64,000 bases of DNA from Leuconostoc holzapfelii (GTDB lineage: Bacteria; Bacillota; Bacilli; Lactobacillales; Lactobacillaceae): NCBI RefSeq assembly GCF_012396485.1, contig NZ_JAAXPO010000001.1, positions 186,001 to 250,000 of the forward strand, written 5' to 3'. Within the stretch, counting starts at the first letter, position 1. Each line of letters starts with the position of its first letter. Under the pieces are notes generated by a model. That model saw only the letters and a list, made by a program, of their open reading frames with translations. It made no database searches and was not told where the DNA came from. Shown here piece by piece: positions 1-6,944 of this stretch. A program made the translations under genes and the position numbers.

Positions 1-111
1 AAAATTAATCAACTTGATGATACCATACACCATGGTATAACCTAGGGCCAGTAAGGCATACACGCTGCCCAAGATCACACCGTTTAGCAACTGTTGTAAA
101 ATACTTGACAC
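1..111 (-). CDS. livH: Branched-chain amino acid ABC transporter permease LivH, N-terminal fragment
   Basis: Only the first 37 codons are inside the window; the gene continues past the left edge. The reading frame opens at a GTG at 111, preceded by an AAGGGG ribosome binding site. It encodes a hydrophobic start of the type ILQQLLNGVILGSVYALLALG, which is typical of LivH inner-membrane permeases. It lies 11 bp after the livJ stop, so the two are co-transcribed. The partner permease and ATPase genes would be expected further left. The family call is good; substrate specificity is inferred from livJ and from the leucine-rich leader upstream. Confidence 0.8.
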   Translation of the reverse strand, partial: MSSILQQLLNGVILGSVYALLALGYTMVYGIIKLINF

Positions 112-122
112 GATTTTGCCCC

Positions 123-1295
123 TTATTTGACCACTGTTGCGGTTGTATCTTTACCATCGGTCTCCCCGACCATCACAATTGACTTTTTGGGGTTATGGAA
201 CGCATCCATGGTCATCTTTCCCGTGACACCATCAAAGTTTTTGATGTGCGCCAAGCCTGTGGTAATCTTTGCCTTATCAACTGACTTTTCATCCTCGATG
301 GCTTGCTTAATCATGTAAACCGCATCGTAGGCCAATGCTGTAAATTGTGAAGGATCTTCGCCATAAGCTTTTTTGTAGGCCGTGACAAATGGTGTGGCAG
401 CATCTGTAGCTGGCGCTTGCGTTGAAAAATGGGCGGCATAATAAACATTTGACGCATTTTGATTGCCAGCAATTTCGGCCAACTTTGGATCGCCCAAACC
501 GTCTGGGCCAATGACCGGCACATTAATGCCCATGTCACGTGCTTGTTTCAAAATAGCGCCGGCCTCGGTATAGTAGCCATTAATCACGATTGCATCAAAT
601 TTCTGGTTCTTAATTTTAGTTAACATGGCTTGAAAATCAGTATCGCCAGCCTGATAAGACGCCGTGTCAACGACATGTCCTTTGTAGGCTTTTTTGAACG
701 CTGACGTAATACCGGTCCCGTAATCTGATGAGTTATCCTGGAAAATCACCACATCCTTAGCCTTCACCTGCTCATCAGCAAATTGCGCCATCTTAGTCCC
801 TAAATAAGAATTTTTAAATTGCGCGCGGAAGATATAAGGTTGCACCTTGCCGTTCTTTTGAACTGTAATGCTGTCAGCGCCTGCAGTCGGCGACATCATA
901 GGTGTTTGCCCCTTAGTAGCGGCCGGCACGGCAGCTTGCGTGGCAGCAGTCGTGACTGGGCCAACGATAGCATTGACTTTATTATTACTGATTAAGCTAG
1001 TCGTGACTGATGCTGCTTCCGTGTTGTCTGACTTACTATCTTTATTCACCATTTCTATGGTGTATGTCTTACCGTTGACTTTGATGCCACCAGCAGCGTT
1101 AATCCGCTTGACGGCAAAATTAGCCCCTTTCTGTTCCGCCTCACCATAAGCAGACGCATCACCAGATGTATCAAACACGCCCCCAATTTTAATCACTGTA
1201 CTCGTCTTTTCGGCTGATTTTTTTGACATACCAATGCCAACCACTGCCCCAATGACAACAACAAACGCTGCAACAATTGCAATTACTTTTTTCAT
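123..1295 (-). CDS. livJ: Branched-chain amino acid-type ABC transporter substrate-binding protein LivJ
   Basis: This 390-residue periplasmic-binding-protein fold (type I, Leu/Ile/Val family) would capture branched-chain amino acids outside the membrane for the LivH permease. An N-terminal basic and hydrophobic segment covers about residues 1-23, followed by the ligand-binding lobes. The usual family features IKIGGVFDTSG and AIVGPVTTAATQAA are visible. Unusually for a Gram-positive binding protein, no lipobox cysteine is present: the segment ends VVGIGMSKK. The protein may therefore be released by signal peptidase I or stay tethered by an uncleaved helix. It starts 26 bp after the EIIC-like gene with an AGGAAG ribosome binding site, so it belongs to the operon run by the leucine-rich leader. 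Confidence 0.88.
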   Translation of the reverse strand: MKKVIAIVAAFVVVIGAVVGIGMSKKSAEKTSTVIKIGGVFDTSGDASAYGEAEQKGANFAVKRINAAGGIKVNGKTYTIEMVNKDSKSDNTEAASVTTSLISNNKVNAIVGPVTTAATQAAVPAATKGQTPMMSPTAGADSITVQKNGKVQPYIFRAQFKNSYLGTKMAQFADEQVKAKDVVIFQDNSSDYGTGITSAFKKAYKGHVVDTASYQAGDTDFQAMLTKIKNQKFDAIVINGYYTEAGAILKQARDMGINVPVIGPDGLGDPKLAEIAGNQNASNVYYAAHFSTQAPATDAATPFVTAYKKAYGEDPSQFTALAYDAVYMIKQAIEDEKSVDKAKITTGLAHIKNFDGVTGKMTMDAFHNPKKSIVMVGETDGKDTTATVVK

Positions 1296-1320
1296 TATTT
1301 TTCTTCCTCAATTCTGGTGC

Positions 1321-2463
1321 TTAAATCATTTCCAAATGCAATTGATTTGGCTTTGCCCACCCCATCTTACGCATCACACGGTAACCAATAAATGACACCA
1401 CCACAGGGACAGCAACACCCACAATCATATATGCACCAAAGGCGACTGGATTAGACCCGGCTAAAGCCAATGGCACAATGAATGAATTAAAGCCAATACC
1501 AGCCATAGCAAATGGTGCCGTCACATGGAACACCATCGTGGCAATTGGTGCCGCAATGGCTGCACCAATCATTGGTGGGATAATCAACGCAGGATTTTCG
1601 GTTAAATTTGGGAATTGGATTTTTGGTGTGACAATACCTTGGGCAATCGTTGCGCCAATCTTATTTTCATGAAATGACATGGCTGGGAAGCCAACAAAGA
1701 CTGCGGTGGTACCAATCAAAATTGCCCCGGCTGCTTCAGGTGAAGTCACCCCAGTTGCGCCAATCGCCACCGCCAAAGCGGCAGCTGATGCAGGTGTCAT
1801 TGTCAAGCCTCCGAAAACCATGGCAACAACAGCTGTCCCAACAATTGGATTAACCGCAACACTTGAAGCAATAAAATGACCAATTGCTACTAAGGCCGGC
1901 GTTGTTACCATCGCTAAGTAGTAACCGCTCACCGTGCCAACAATTGTCGTGGCCGCAGGCACGATGACCATATCCAACGGTGTCTTCCCACTCAACCACT
2001 TGCCAAATACAACAGCAATCACAGCAGCAATGACTGCCGAAATAGGTTGTCCAGTCGTCATGATTGCAGATCCAGCCGCTTGTGGGCCAGCGTATCCAGT
2101 GGCCGTTACGCCTTGGACAGCTGCTTTACTAAAGAAAACAGCATTCGCGCCAACAGTTGAAGCAGCCATCGCGCTAAACATGACCATCGTGTTGGTTTTC
2201 ATTTGTGAGGCTACAGCTGCACCAAACGCCGCTGGCAACATCACTTTGGTGATGGCACCCATTTGAACCATCGGTGCCCAGTGGATAAATCCAGCAATTG
2301 TTTGTAACAACAAGCCCATCCCCAACGTCACCAAAATAGCATTGGATACCGCTGCTGAGGTGTTATAAACCAGTTCCCGCATGGAAGCTTTTGCTTCAAC
2401 AACTTTTTCTTGCATCTTTTCTGTATCAATTTCACGACCTGGTGTCATTGCGTTTTGTGCCAT
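1321..2463 (-). CDS. PfoR/EIIC_2-type membrane protein (annotated as PTS IIC-like)
   Basis: This 380-residue protein has about nine to ten hydrophobic segments after a charged cytoplasmic N-terminus of about 35 residues. The repeated small-residue segments (for example TMTPASAAALAVAIGATG) and the FPAMSFHENKIGATIAQG stretch match the PfoR / PTS_EIIC_2 family as I know it. That family is named after the sugar PTS, but its substrates are largely unknown. No IIA or IIB domain is fused or adjacent. Instead it is the first structural gene of an operon with livJ and livH, behind a leader peptide rich in Leu codons. This makes an amino-acid or 2-keto-acid related role at least as plausible as sugar uptake. 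The ribosome binding site is GGGAGAG. Confidence 0.7.
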   Translation of the reverse strand: MAQNAMTPGREIDTEKMQEKVVEAKASMRELVYNTSAAVSNAILVTLGMGLLLQTIAGFIHWAPMVQMGAITKVMLPAAFGAAVASQMKTNTMVMFSAMAASTVGANAVFFSKAAVQGVTATGYAGPQAAGSAIMTTGQPISAVIAAVIAVVFGKWLSGKTPLDMVIVPAATTIVGTVSGYYLAMVTTPALVAIGHFIASSVAVNPIVGTAVVAMVFGGLTMTPASAAALAVAIGATGVTSPEAAGAILIGTTAVFVGFPAMSFHENKIGATIAQGIVTPKIQFPNLTENPALIIPPMIGAAIAAPIATMVFHVTAPFAMAGIGFNSFIVPLALAGSNPVAFGAYMIVGVAVPVVVSFIGYRVMRKMGWAKPNQLHLEMI

Positions 2464-2503
2464 AATATTTCTCTCCCTTTTGTTTACACTTCAGTTGAGC
2501 AGT

Positions 2504-2633
2504 GCAATCGTTGGGAACAAGAAAACGCCCCAACGATTGCTCGTTAGGACGTTTTCACGTGTTTTTTCCTAACCAGCCACTACACTTTACAAAAGTCTAG
2601 TAGCTGATTTGCTCAAATAACAACCTACTAGAC
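2504..2633 (-). promoter_or_regulatory. Putative leucine attenuator: alternative hairpins and weak intrinsic terminator
   Basis: Directly after the leader-peptide stop is a perfect 9-bp stem (2633-2625 with 2603-2595). Next comes a 16-bp stem with G-U pairs (2556-2541 with 2536-2521), followed on the transcript by a U-rich stretch TTTTCTTGTT, which looks like a terminator. GTTAGGA at 2573-2567 can pair with TCCTAAC at 2549-2543 inside the 5' arm of that terminator, giving an antiterminator. A third perfect 12-bp stem (2540-2529 with 2515-2504) also excludes the terminator. The pairings are read from the sequence; the switching order is inferred. Confidence 0.65.
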
Positions 2634-2696
2634 TCAGATGAGAAGGAGGTTGAGGAGGAGTGTATGATTAACTTGCTTGCCGAATGTATGTGTCAT
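2634..2696 (-). CDS. Leucine-rich leader peptide (20 aa)
   Basis: This short reading frame begins with ATG at 2696, 8 nt after an AGGGAG ribosome binding site at 2710-2705, and ends with TGA. The C-terminal part reads TLLLNLLLI, with Leu codons CTC CTC CTC, then CTC CTT CTC, and a final Ile ATC. It lies between a consensus promoter and a terminator-like hairpin, in front of a transporter operon that includes livJ. This is the layout of a ribosome-mediated amino-acid attenuator: stalling at Leu codons under leucine shortage would change the downstream folding. Known leuL-type leaders act this way; its function here is inferred. Confidence 0.75.
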   Translation of the reverse strand: MTHTFGKQVNHTLLLNLLLI

Positions 2697-2747
2697 TTTG
2701 CGATCTCCCTTTTTGAGCAATTACTTGCTTGTTTCTTGATGAGTATT

Positions 2748-2776
2748 ACTATACACACCTAATAAAAAAATGTCAA
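2748..2776 (-). promoter_or_regulatory. Sigma-A promoter of the leader peptide / EIIC-like / liv operon
   Basis: TTGACA at 2776-2771 is separated by 17 bp from TATAGT at 2753-2748. Transcription would start near 2741, about 45 nt before the leader-peptide start codon. The near-perfect boxes indicate strong constitutive initiation, with control left to the attenuator. Confidence 0.8.
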
Positions 2777-2804
2777 CACTTTAATTTTTACTCAGTTTAT
2801 TTTT

Positions 2805-2835
2805 ATTAAAAAAGGTAGCGTTAAACGCTACCTTT
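2805..2835 (-). terminator. Intrinsic terminator after upp
   Basis: The stem AAAGGTAGCG / CGCTACCTTT (2811-2820 and 2826-2835) has a 5-nt loop and is followed on the minus strand by a T-rich run. It ends the upp transcript just before the leader promoter. Confidence 0.85.
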
Positions 2836-2837
2836 TG

Positions 2838-3467
2838 TTACATCGTCCCAAAGAGACGATCACCCGCATCGCCAAGACCTGGCACAATATACCCATTCTC
2901 ATTTAATGATTCATCTAATGAACCTGTGTATATATCCACATCGGGATGCGCATCTTGTACGGCTTTTACGCCTTCTGGCGCCGAAACCAAAGTAATCAGC
3001 TTAATGTGTTTTGCGCCCCGCTTCTTTAATGCCGAAATGGCATCCTTTGCGGAACCACCGGTCGCCAACATCGGATCAACCAGCAACACATCGCGTTGGT
3101 CAATATCTTCAGGTAACTTGATAAAGTATTCAACCGGTTCAAGGGTTTCTTCATCACGATACATGCCAATATGGCCAATTTTAGCAGCTGGAATCAATTG
3201 GACAATGCCATCGACCATCCCTAAACCAGCCCGTAAAATAGGGACAACCGCTAATTTTTTTCCAGCTAATTGCTTTTTGGTCGTTGTAGCAACCGGCGTT
3301 TCAATCACGACATCTTCCAATTGCAAATCACGACTGGCTTCATATGTCATCAGCATTGCAATTTCGTCGACAAGTGCCCGGAAATCTTTTGTTCCGACAT
3401 TTTTTTGACGAATCATTGTTAATTTATGTTGGATCAAGGGATGATCCATCTCGACAAATTTTCCCAT
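2838..3467 (-). CDS. upp: Uracil phosphoribosyltransferase
   Basis: The enzyme makes UMP from uracil and PRPP in pyrimidine salvage in the cytoplasm. The 209-residue product has the family start [20 protein letters not shown]. It carries the PRPP-binding loop [15 protein letters not shown] and the uracil-site stretch near the end ([20 protein letters not shown]). I chose the ATG at 3467 because homologues begin there; an ATG three codons earlier at 3476 is also possible. No Shine-Dalgarno lies close to either: a GGAAGGAAAGG stretch sits about 35 nt upstream. It has its own promoter and terminator. Confidence 0.95.
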   Translation of the reverse strand: MGKFVEMDHPLIQHKLTMIRQKNVGTKDFRALVDEIAMLMTYEASRDLQLEDVVIETPVATTTKKQLAGKKLAVVPILRAGLGMVDGIVQLIPAAKIGHIGMYRDEETLEPVEYFIKLPEDIDQRDVLLVDPMLATGGSAKDAISALKKRGAKHIKLITLVSAPEGVKAVQDAHPDVDIYTGSLDESLNENGYIVPGLGDAGDRLFGTM

Positions 3468-3532
3468 GATAATCATTTTCAGCGGGCAACTGGTGCCTTA
3501 CCACGCCTTTCCTTCCAATTAGTTCTAAGTCT

Positions 3533-3541
3533 ATTATAACA
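3533..3541 (-). promoter_or_regulatory. Extended -10 promoter for upp
   Basis: TGTTATAAT is an extended -10 element with TATAAT at 3538-3533, placed just after the brnQ terminator. No good -35 box is visible. The transcript would carry a leader of roughly 60 nt. Confidence 0.5.
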
Positions 3542-3564
3542 AAAAAGCCCCCATTAAAGGAAGC
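3541..3564 (-). terminator. Intrinsic terminator after brnQ
   Basis: On the transcript, GCTTCC (3564-3559) pairs with GGGGGC (3552-3547) through C-G and G-U pairs. Six T residues follow. It is modest but well placed after the brnQ stop. Confidence 0.6.
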
Positions 3565-3574
3565 GATCTCAAGG

Positions 3575-4948
3575 TTAGTAAGATTCATCAACATTAACGG
3601 CAACACTTTGCTTTTGAGAGACTTGTGCCAAAGTATACAGGCCCAGACCAACAGCAGCACCGACTAATGCTGGGACAATCCAGCCAAACCCTAATGCTGA
3701 AAACGGCACCAACTGGTGATATTGGCTCACAACTTGTTGGGCAAAGTGCCCCGCCATAAATGGTGAACTTGCCAAGGCATCGAGCAAGGCAGGTAAGGTC
3801 ACAAACCCAACGACACTGCGATACACCACTTTGGAGTAGTTAAAGAACTTCGCTGTAAGTGACAATAAGATTAAGACCAATGACAAAGGATACAACAACA
3901 TCAAGACAGGCACTGACCAAGCGACAATGTTGGTCAAGCCAGCATTAGCCGTCACAAACGACCCAAAAGCAATCACACGAAGGAACCACAAATAACTGAC
4001 TTTAGGAAATGCCAAGTGCATATCTTGTGCAAACGACACAAAGAGTCCCATGGCGGTGGTAAACACTGCAAGTGTGACAACCACACCTGTCAATGCCGTC
4101 CCGAAGTTGCCGGCATAATGGGCAACAATTTGTGCAAAGGCATCACCACCGTTTGCAGCCGCTTTAAATTGCCCCAAGCTAGTCACACCGAGCAGAACCA
4201 AAGCCGTATACAGTAAAGCCTCAGCCAAAATACTTAATAAGCCAGCCTTTGCCAAGACTTTAGACACTTGAACATCGCGAAAGCCAAGCGCCTTAACAGC
4301 ATAGACGACAGAAACGGCCAAAGCTAATAAAGCAATCCCATCCATCGTGTTATACCCATCCAGGATGCCTTGGAAGCCAGCATGTGCTTGATAAGTCGTG
4401 CTCACCACCTGATGCGTGTTTCCCATCGGCATAAAGAGTGCCATAAGTAAGACTAACAAAAGTAAGACCATAAATAGTGGATTTAAGTATTTACCGACCC
4501 ATTTCATCAAACCTGATTGTTTCACAGTCAAATAATATGCTAACCCGAAGAACAAGCCAGAAAATACAAGCATCCCCAAATCTTGATACTTTGGGGCGAT
4601 GAATGGTGAAACACCCATTGAAAATGCGGTGGCTGCCGTACGCGGTGTCCCAAAGAATGGTCCAATTGTCAAATGAATCGCCACCAAGAAAGCCAAGCCG
4701 AACCAATGACCAACTGGTCTAGCAACATCATAGACACTGCGGCTACGCGTGACACTAACTGCCAGCATGGCCAAGAAAGGCACCACGGTCCCTGTCACCA
4801 AAAACCCTAAGGTTGCAAGGAGCCAGTTGCCACCTGATAATTGGCCGAGTTGAACTGGAAAAATGAGATTCCCAGCGCCGAAAAACATGCCAAAGATTAA
4901 TGAAGCAACTAACACCAGTTGTTGCCAAGTGAGTTTTTTATTTTCCAT
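3575..4948 (-). CDS. brnQ: Branched-chain amino acid:cation symporter BrnQ
   Basis: This 457-residue LIVCS-family transporter has about 12 hydrophobic segments and imports Leu, Ile or Val with Na+ or H+. The family opening is clear: KKLTWQQLVLVASLIFGMFFGAGNLIFPVQLGQ, split here as KKLTWQQLVL and FGMFFGAGNLIFP. It starts 7 bp after the hydratase gene with an AAAGGAAAG site, so the two are co-transcribed. The operon lies behind an Ile-rich leader peptide and terminator, so expression is probably attenuated when charged tRNA-Ile is plentiful. It is a second uptake route for amino acids that the neighbouring liv system also handles. Confidence 0.95.
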   Translation of the reverse strand: MENKKLTWQQLVLVASLIFGMFFGAGNLIFPVQLGQLSGGNWLLATLGFLVTGTVVPFLAMLAVSVTRSRSVYDVARPVGHWFGLAFLVAIHLTIGPFFGTPRTAATAFSMGVSPFIAPKYQDLGMLVFSGLFFGLAYYLTVKQSGLMKWVGKYLNPLFMVLLLLVLLMALFMPMGNTHQVVSTTYQAHAGFQGILDGYNTMDGIALLALAVSVVYAVKALGFRDVQVSKVLAKAGLLSILAEALLYTALVLLGVTSLGQFKAAANGGDAFAQIVAHYAGNFGTALTGVVVTLAVFTTAMGLFVSFAQDMHLAFPKVSYLWFLRVIAFGSFVTANAGLTNIVAWSVPVLMLLYPLSLVLILLSLTAKFFNYSKVVYRSVVGFVTLPALLDALASSPFMAGHFAQQVVSQYHQLVPFSALGFGWIVPALVGAAVGLGLYTLAQVSQKQSVAVNVDESY

Positions 4949-4954
4949 GGTTAC

Positions 4955-5743
4955 TTACTTTCCTTTCACATTTAACACAACATCACCAAAGCCACCCGTA
5001 AAGGCCACGCGCCATTGGCCTGCATTGAGGGTCGGTGGCAACAAGAACGTTCCTGTAGAGGCTTTGGTCCCCGCAGGGAATGTCTTCCCTTGTTCGGCTA
5101 ACTTACTAACCAACCATTGTAATGACAACAACGGGTTGCCCAAAACTTCTGAGCCCTGACCTACAGCTACTTTTTCATCATCGTATGTGAGTGTTGCTTG
5201 CACTTCGGCAAGTGCCGCCACAGTCAACGTGTCGCCGTCTTTAGCTTCACCCACAACTACCGCCCCACCAACGGCACAATCGCTCAACACCAAATATTTA
5301 TCGAGCTGGGGAAACCACGTCTTAAACCGTGCATCTGGCACTTCTAATGCGGGGGCCACGGTGGTATTTTCAAGTAGTGTCTCAACCGACATGTCCGGCG
5401 TTAACGCTGTCTTTGCAGTAAAGACCAGCTCAACTTCAACCAATGGTTCATTATAATCAGCCAATGCTAAAGTTGCTGGTGAGTTAACAAATTTGTCAGC
5501 GACCTGTGCCCCATATAACGGTGAATCTGATTGAAACATCGCCTGCGTCTCAGGGGAAGTTAGCGATACCTTATAACCCGCAACTGCTTGACCTTTATGG
5601 GCCATCACCGTATCTTGTACTTGATAAGCTGTCTCAAAATCTGTCACGGTCCCAACGAAGGCGTCCCGATCTAACGGCTTATTTTCTTGGTATGCATCAA
5701 ATAACGCTTGGGCTAATGTTGTTTGTTCTGCTGTTAATGTCAT
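4955..5743 (-). CDS. FAH-superfamily 2-keto-4-pentenoate hydratase-like protein
   Basis: This 262-residue protein resembles MhpD-type hydratases and decarboxylases of the fumarylacetoacetate hydrolase fold. Evidence is the GYKVSLTSPETQAMFQSDSP region, the metal-ligand motif EPLVEVELVF (acidic residues) and the C-terminal GTFLLPPTL / VAFTGGFGDVVLNV strands. Classic members act on 2-hydroxydienoates from aromatic breakdown, a pathway unlikely in a lactic acid bacterium. Its place as the first gene after an Ile-rich leader, directly before brnQ, points to a 2-keto acid linked to branched-chain amino acids. That link is inference. The ribosome binding site is TTAGGAG. Confidence 0.75.
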   Translation of the reverse strand: MTLTAEQTTLAQALFDAYQENKPLDRDAFVGTVTDFETAYQVQDTVMAHKGQAVAGYKVSLTSPETQAMFQSDSPLYGAQVADKFVNSPATLALADYNEPLVEVELVFTAKTALTPDMSVETLLENTTVAPALEVPDARFKTWFPQLDKYLVLSDCAVGGAVVVGEAKDGDTLTVAALAEVQATLTYDDEKVAVGQGSEVLGNPLLSLQWLVSKLAEQGKTFPAGTKASTGTFLLPPTLNAGQWRVAFTGGFGDVVLNVKGK

Positions 5744-5761
5744 CTTTCTCTCCTAACGAAA

Positions 5762-5862
5762 TAAAACAAAAAGGACACGCTGCAATAAACTGCAGCGTGT
5801 CCTAAACGATCATCAGCTGCCTATCAATCATTGATAGGCACCACAAATTGTCAGCACCTATC
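5762..5862 (-). promoter_or_regulatory. Putative isoleucine attenuator with strong terminator
   Basis: A perfect 13-bp stem, AGGACACGCTGCA at 5803-5791 with its complement at 5784-5772, is followed on the transcript by TTTTTGTTTTA, a textbook intrinsic terminator. Upstream, three copies of a 6-nt core alternate. GATAGG at 5862-5857 overlaps the leader stop and can pair with CCTATC at 5838-5833. That same segment can instead pair with GATAGG at 5825-5820, as part of an 8-bp stem. Which fold favours read-through is not settled by inspection. Confidence 0.75.
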
Positions 5863-5920
5863 ACGAAATAATGATAATGCTGATAATAATTTGTGTGTTT
5901 GTGTGAGCTGATAATGTCAT
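5861..5920 (-). CDS. Isoleucine-rich leader peptide (19 aa)
   Basis: The frame starts at ATG 5920 and stops at TGA 5863-5861. Its second half reads QIIISIIIIS, with seven Ile codons (ATT and ATC). It follows a consensus promoter and precedes three alternative stems and a strong terminator, ahead of the hydratase-brnQ operon. The ribosome binding site is weak (AAGAG, about 9 nt upstream). This is the design of a transcription attenuator sensing charged tRNA-Ile. It is far too short for routine gene finding. Confidence 0.78.
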   Translation of the reverse strand: MTLSAHTNTQIIISIIIIS

Positions 5921-5951
5921 GTGATATTTCTCTTTTACATTTAATGATTTT

Positions 5952-5980
5952 ATTAAAACACACACATTAAATCTTGTCAA
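5952..5980 (-). promoter_or_regulatory. Promoter of the Ile leader / hydratase / brnQ operon
   Basis: TTGACA at 5980-5975 and TTTAAT at 5957-5952 are separated by 17 bp. The expected start near 5945 gives a leader of about 25 nt before the leader-peptide ATG. Confidence 0.75.
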
Positions 5981-6032
5981 CCTTAATTTTAAAATGAGGC
6001 CTTTTTATGCCAAGTTGGTATATTCTCTGATT

Positions 6033-6060
6033 TTGATTTTTATTCGTCTTACGGTATAAT
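6033..6060 (+). promoter_or_regulatory. Promoter of tRNA-Arg
   Basis: TTGATT at 6033-6038, a 16-bp spacer and a perfect TATAAT at 6055-6060 place the start a few bases before the tRNA 5' end at 6071. Confidence 0.7.
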
Positions 6061-6070
6061 ATGATAGTTC

Positions 6071-6143
<73 letters not shown>

Positions 6144-6145
6144 TC

Positions 6146-6178
6146 AAAAAAGCTGTGGCAGTATCGCCACAGCTTTTT
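6146..6178. terminator. Bidirectional terminator between tRNA-Arg and the ECF S-component gene
   Basis: The stem AAAAAGCTGTGGC / GCCACAGCTTTTT (6147-6159 and 6166-6178) has a 6-nt loop and T or A runs on both sides. It ends the tRNA on the plus strand and the S-component gene on the minus strand. Confidence 0.88.
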
Positions 6179-6800
6179 AATTTTGCCCGCCTGTGAGGCC
6201 TGCCCGTGCCGCAACCGGCACAATCACATTGCCAATCACCATGACTAAAATGAAGCCCACAATGATTTCAAAAATGGCATTAAATGACACAATGCCAATC
6301 AACCAACTCAGCAAATGATGGTTTGGAATACCCGTAAAGTTCGTGTGCATAACTGAAAAACCAATCGCCGTTAATATAACGACACCTACGGTGTTAATTA
6401 AAGCAGCCAGTATCCCTAACAACCCGAGGCCAACAAAACGGATCGGCGCTGTGCGCTGGCGTAAAAAGCGATTAAACAGCCACCCGATAATGACCCCAAC
6501 CAAAATCCGAGGCAATAAGGCGGTTACAGGATTTTGGAACATCAACGAGCCAATTGTCCCAGGATGCGTTAACGCGTTAAAAAACGACATCATGCCCCAA
6601 AAAAATCCCACAATTGCCCCATATTTGGGTCCTAAAATAATACCTGCAAGTGCCACTGTAAATTGAATGATTGTCGCACTAGCACCAACTACAAACGCGC
6701 CGAGTGGCATTGTGCCTAACCATGGGACAAGTGTTTGTACAAAAACAATCGCCACAAATAGCGTTGTTGTAATATAGTATGTCGTTTTCTGATTTGTCAT
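6177..6800 (-). CDS. ECF transporter S-component (vitamin-binding membrane subunit)
   Basis: This 207-residue protein has about six hydrophobic helices. It carries S-component style features such as ALAGIILGPKYGAIVGFFWG and LLPRILVGVIIGWLFN. It would bind a vitamin-type substrate and work with a shared EcfAA'T module encoded elsewhere. Its look is closest to pantothenate- or folate-type S subunits, but no riboswitch is visible upstream to fix the substrate. The start ATG at 6800 lacks a close strong ribosome binding site; a GAAAGGGAG stretch lies about 17 nt upstream. It is monocistronic. Confidence 0.85.
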   Translation of the reverse strand: MTNQKTTYYITTTLFVAIVFVQTLVPWLGTMPLGAFVVGASATIIQFTVALAGIILGPKYGAIVGFFWGMMSFFNALTHPGTIGSLMFQNPVTALLPRILVGVIIGWLFNRFLRQRTAPIRFVGLGLLGILAALINTVGVVILTAIGFSVMHTNFTGIPNHHLLSWLIGIVSFNAIFEIIVGFILVMVIGNVIVPVAARAGLTGGQN

Positions 6801-6852
6801 AAGCTGTCAGTTAAAAGCTCCCTTTCAACCGCCCTTCTATTAAGATAAATCT

Positions 6853-6882
6853 ATTGTATCTTATGTTATAGGCCGAACACAA
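6853..6882 (-). promoter_or_regulatory. Probable promoter of the ECF S-component gene
   Basis: TTGTGT at 6882-6877 and TACAAT at 6858-6853 are separated by 18 bp. They lie about 55 bp before the start codon. Confidence 0.5.
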
Positions 6883-6944
6883 TACGCAGGCTAAAAACCA
6901 TGACTCACGTCATACGTTCACCGTTGACACTTGAAAATCTTGCC

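Noticed and set aside
2464-2700. Possible T-box in front of the EIIC-like gene
   Set aside because: No GGTGG-type T-box sequence is present; the short Leu-rich frame and hairpins explain the region better.
2926-3408. 160-codon open frame opposite upp
   Set aside because: It is a shadow of the conserved upp frame and has no ribosome binding site.
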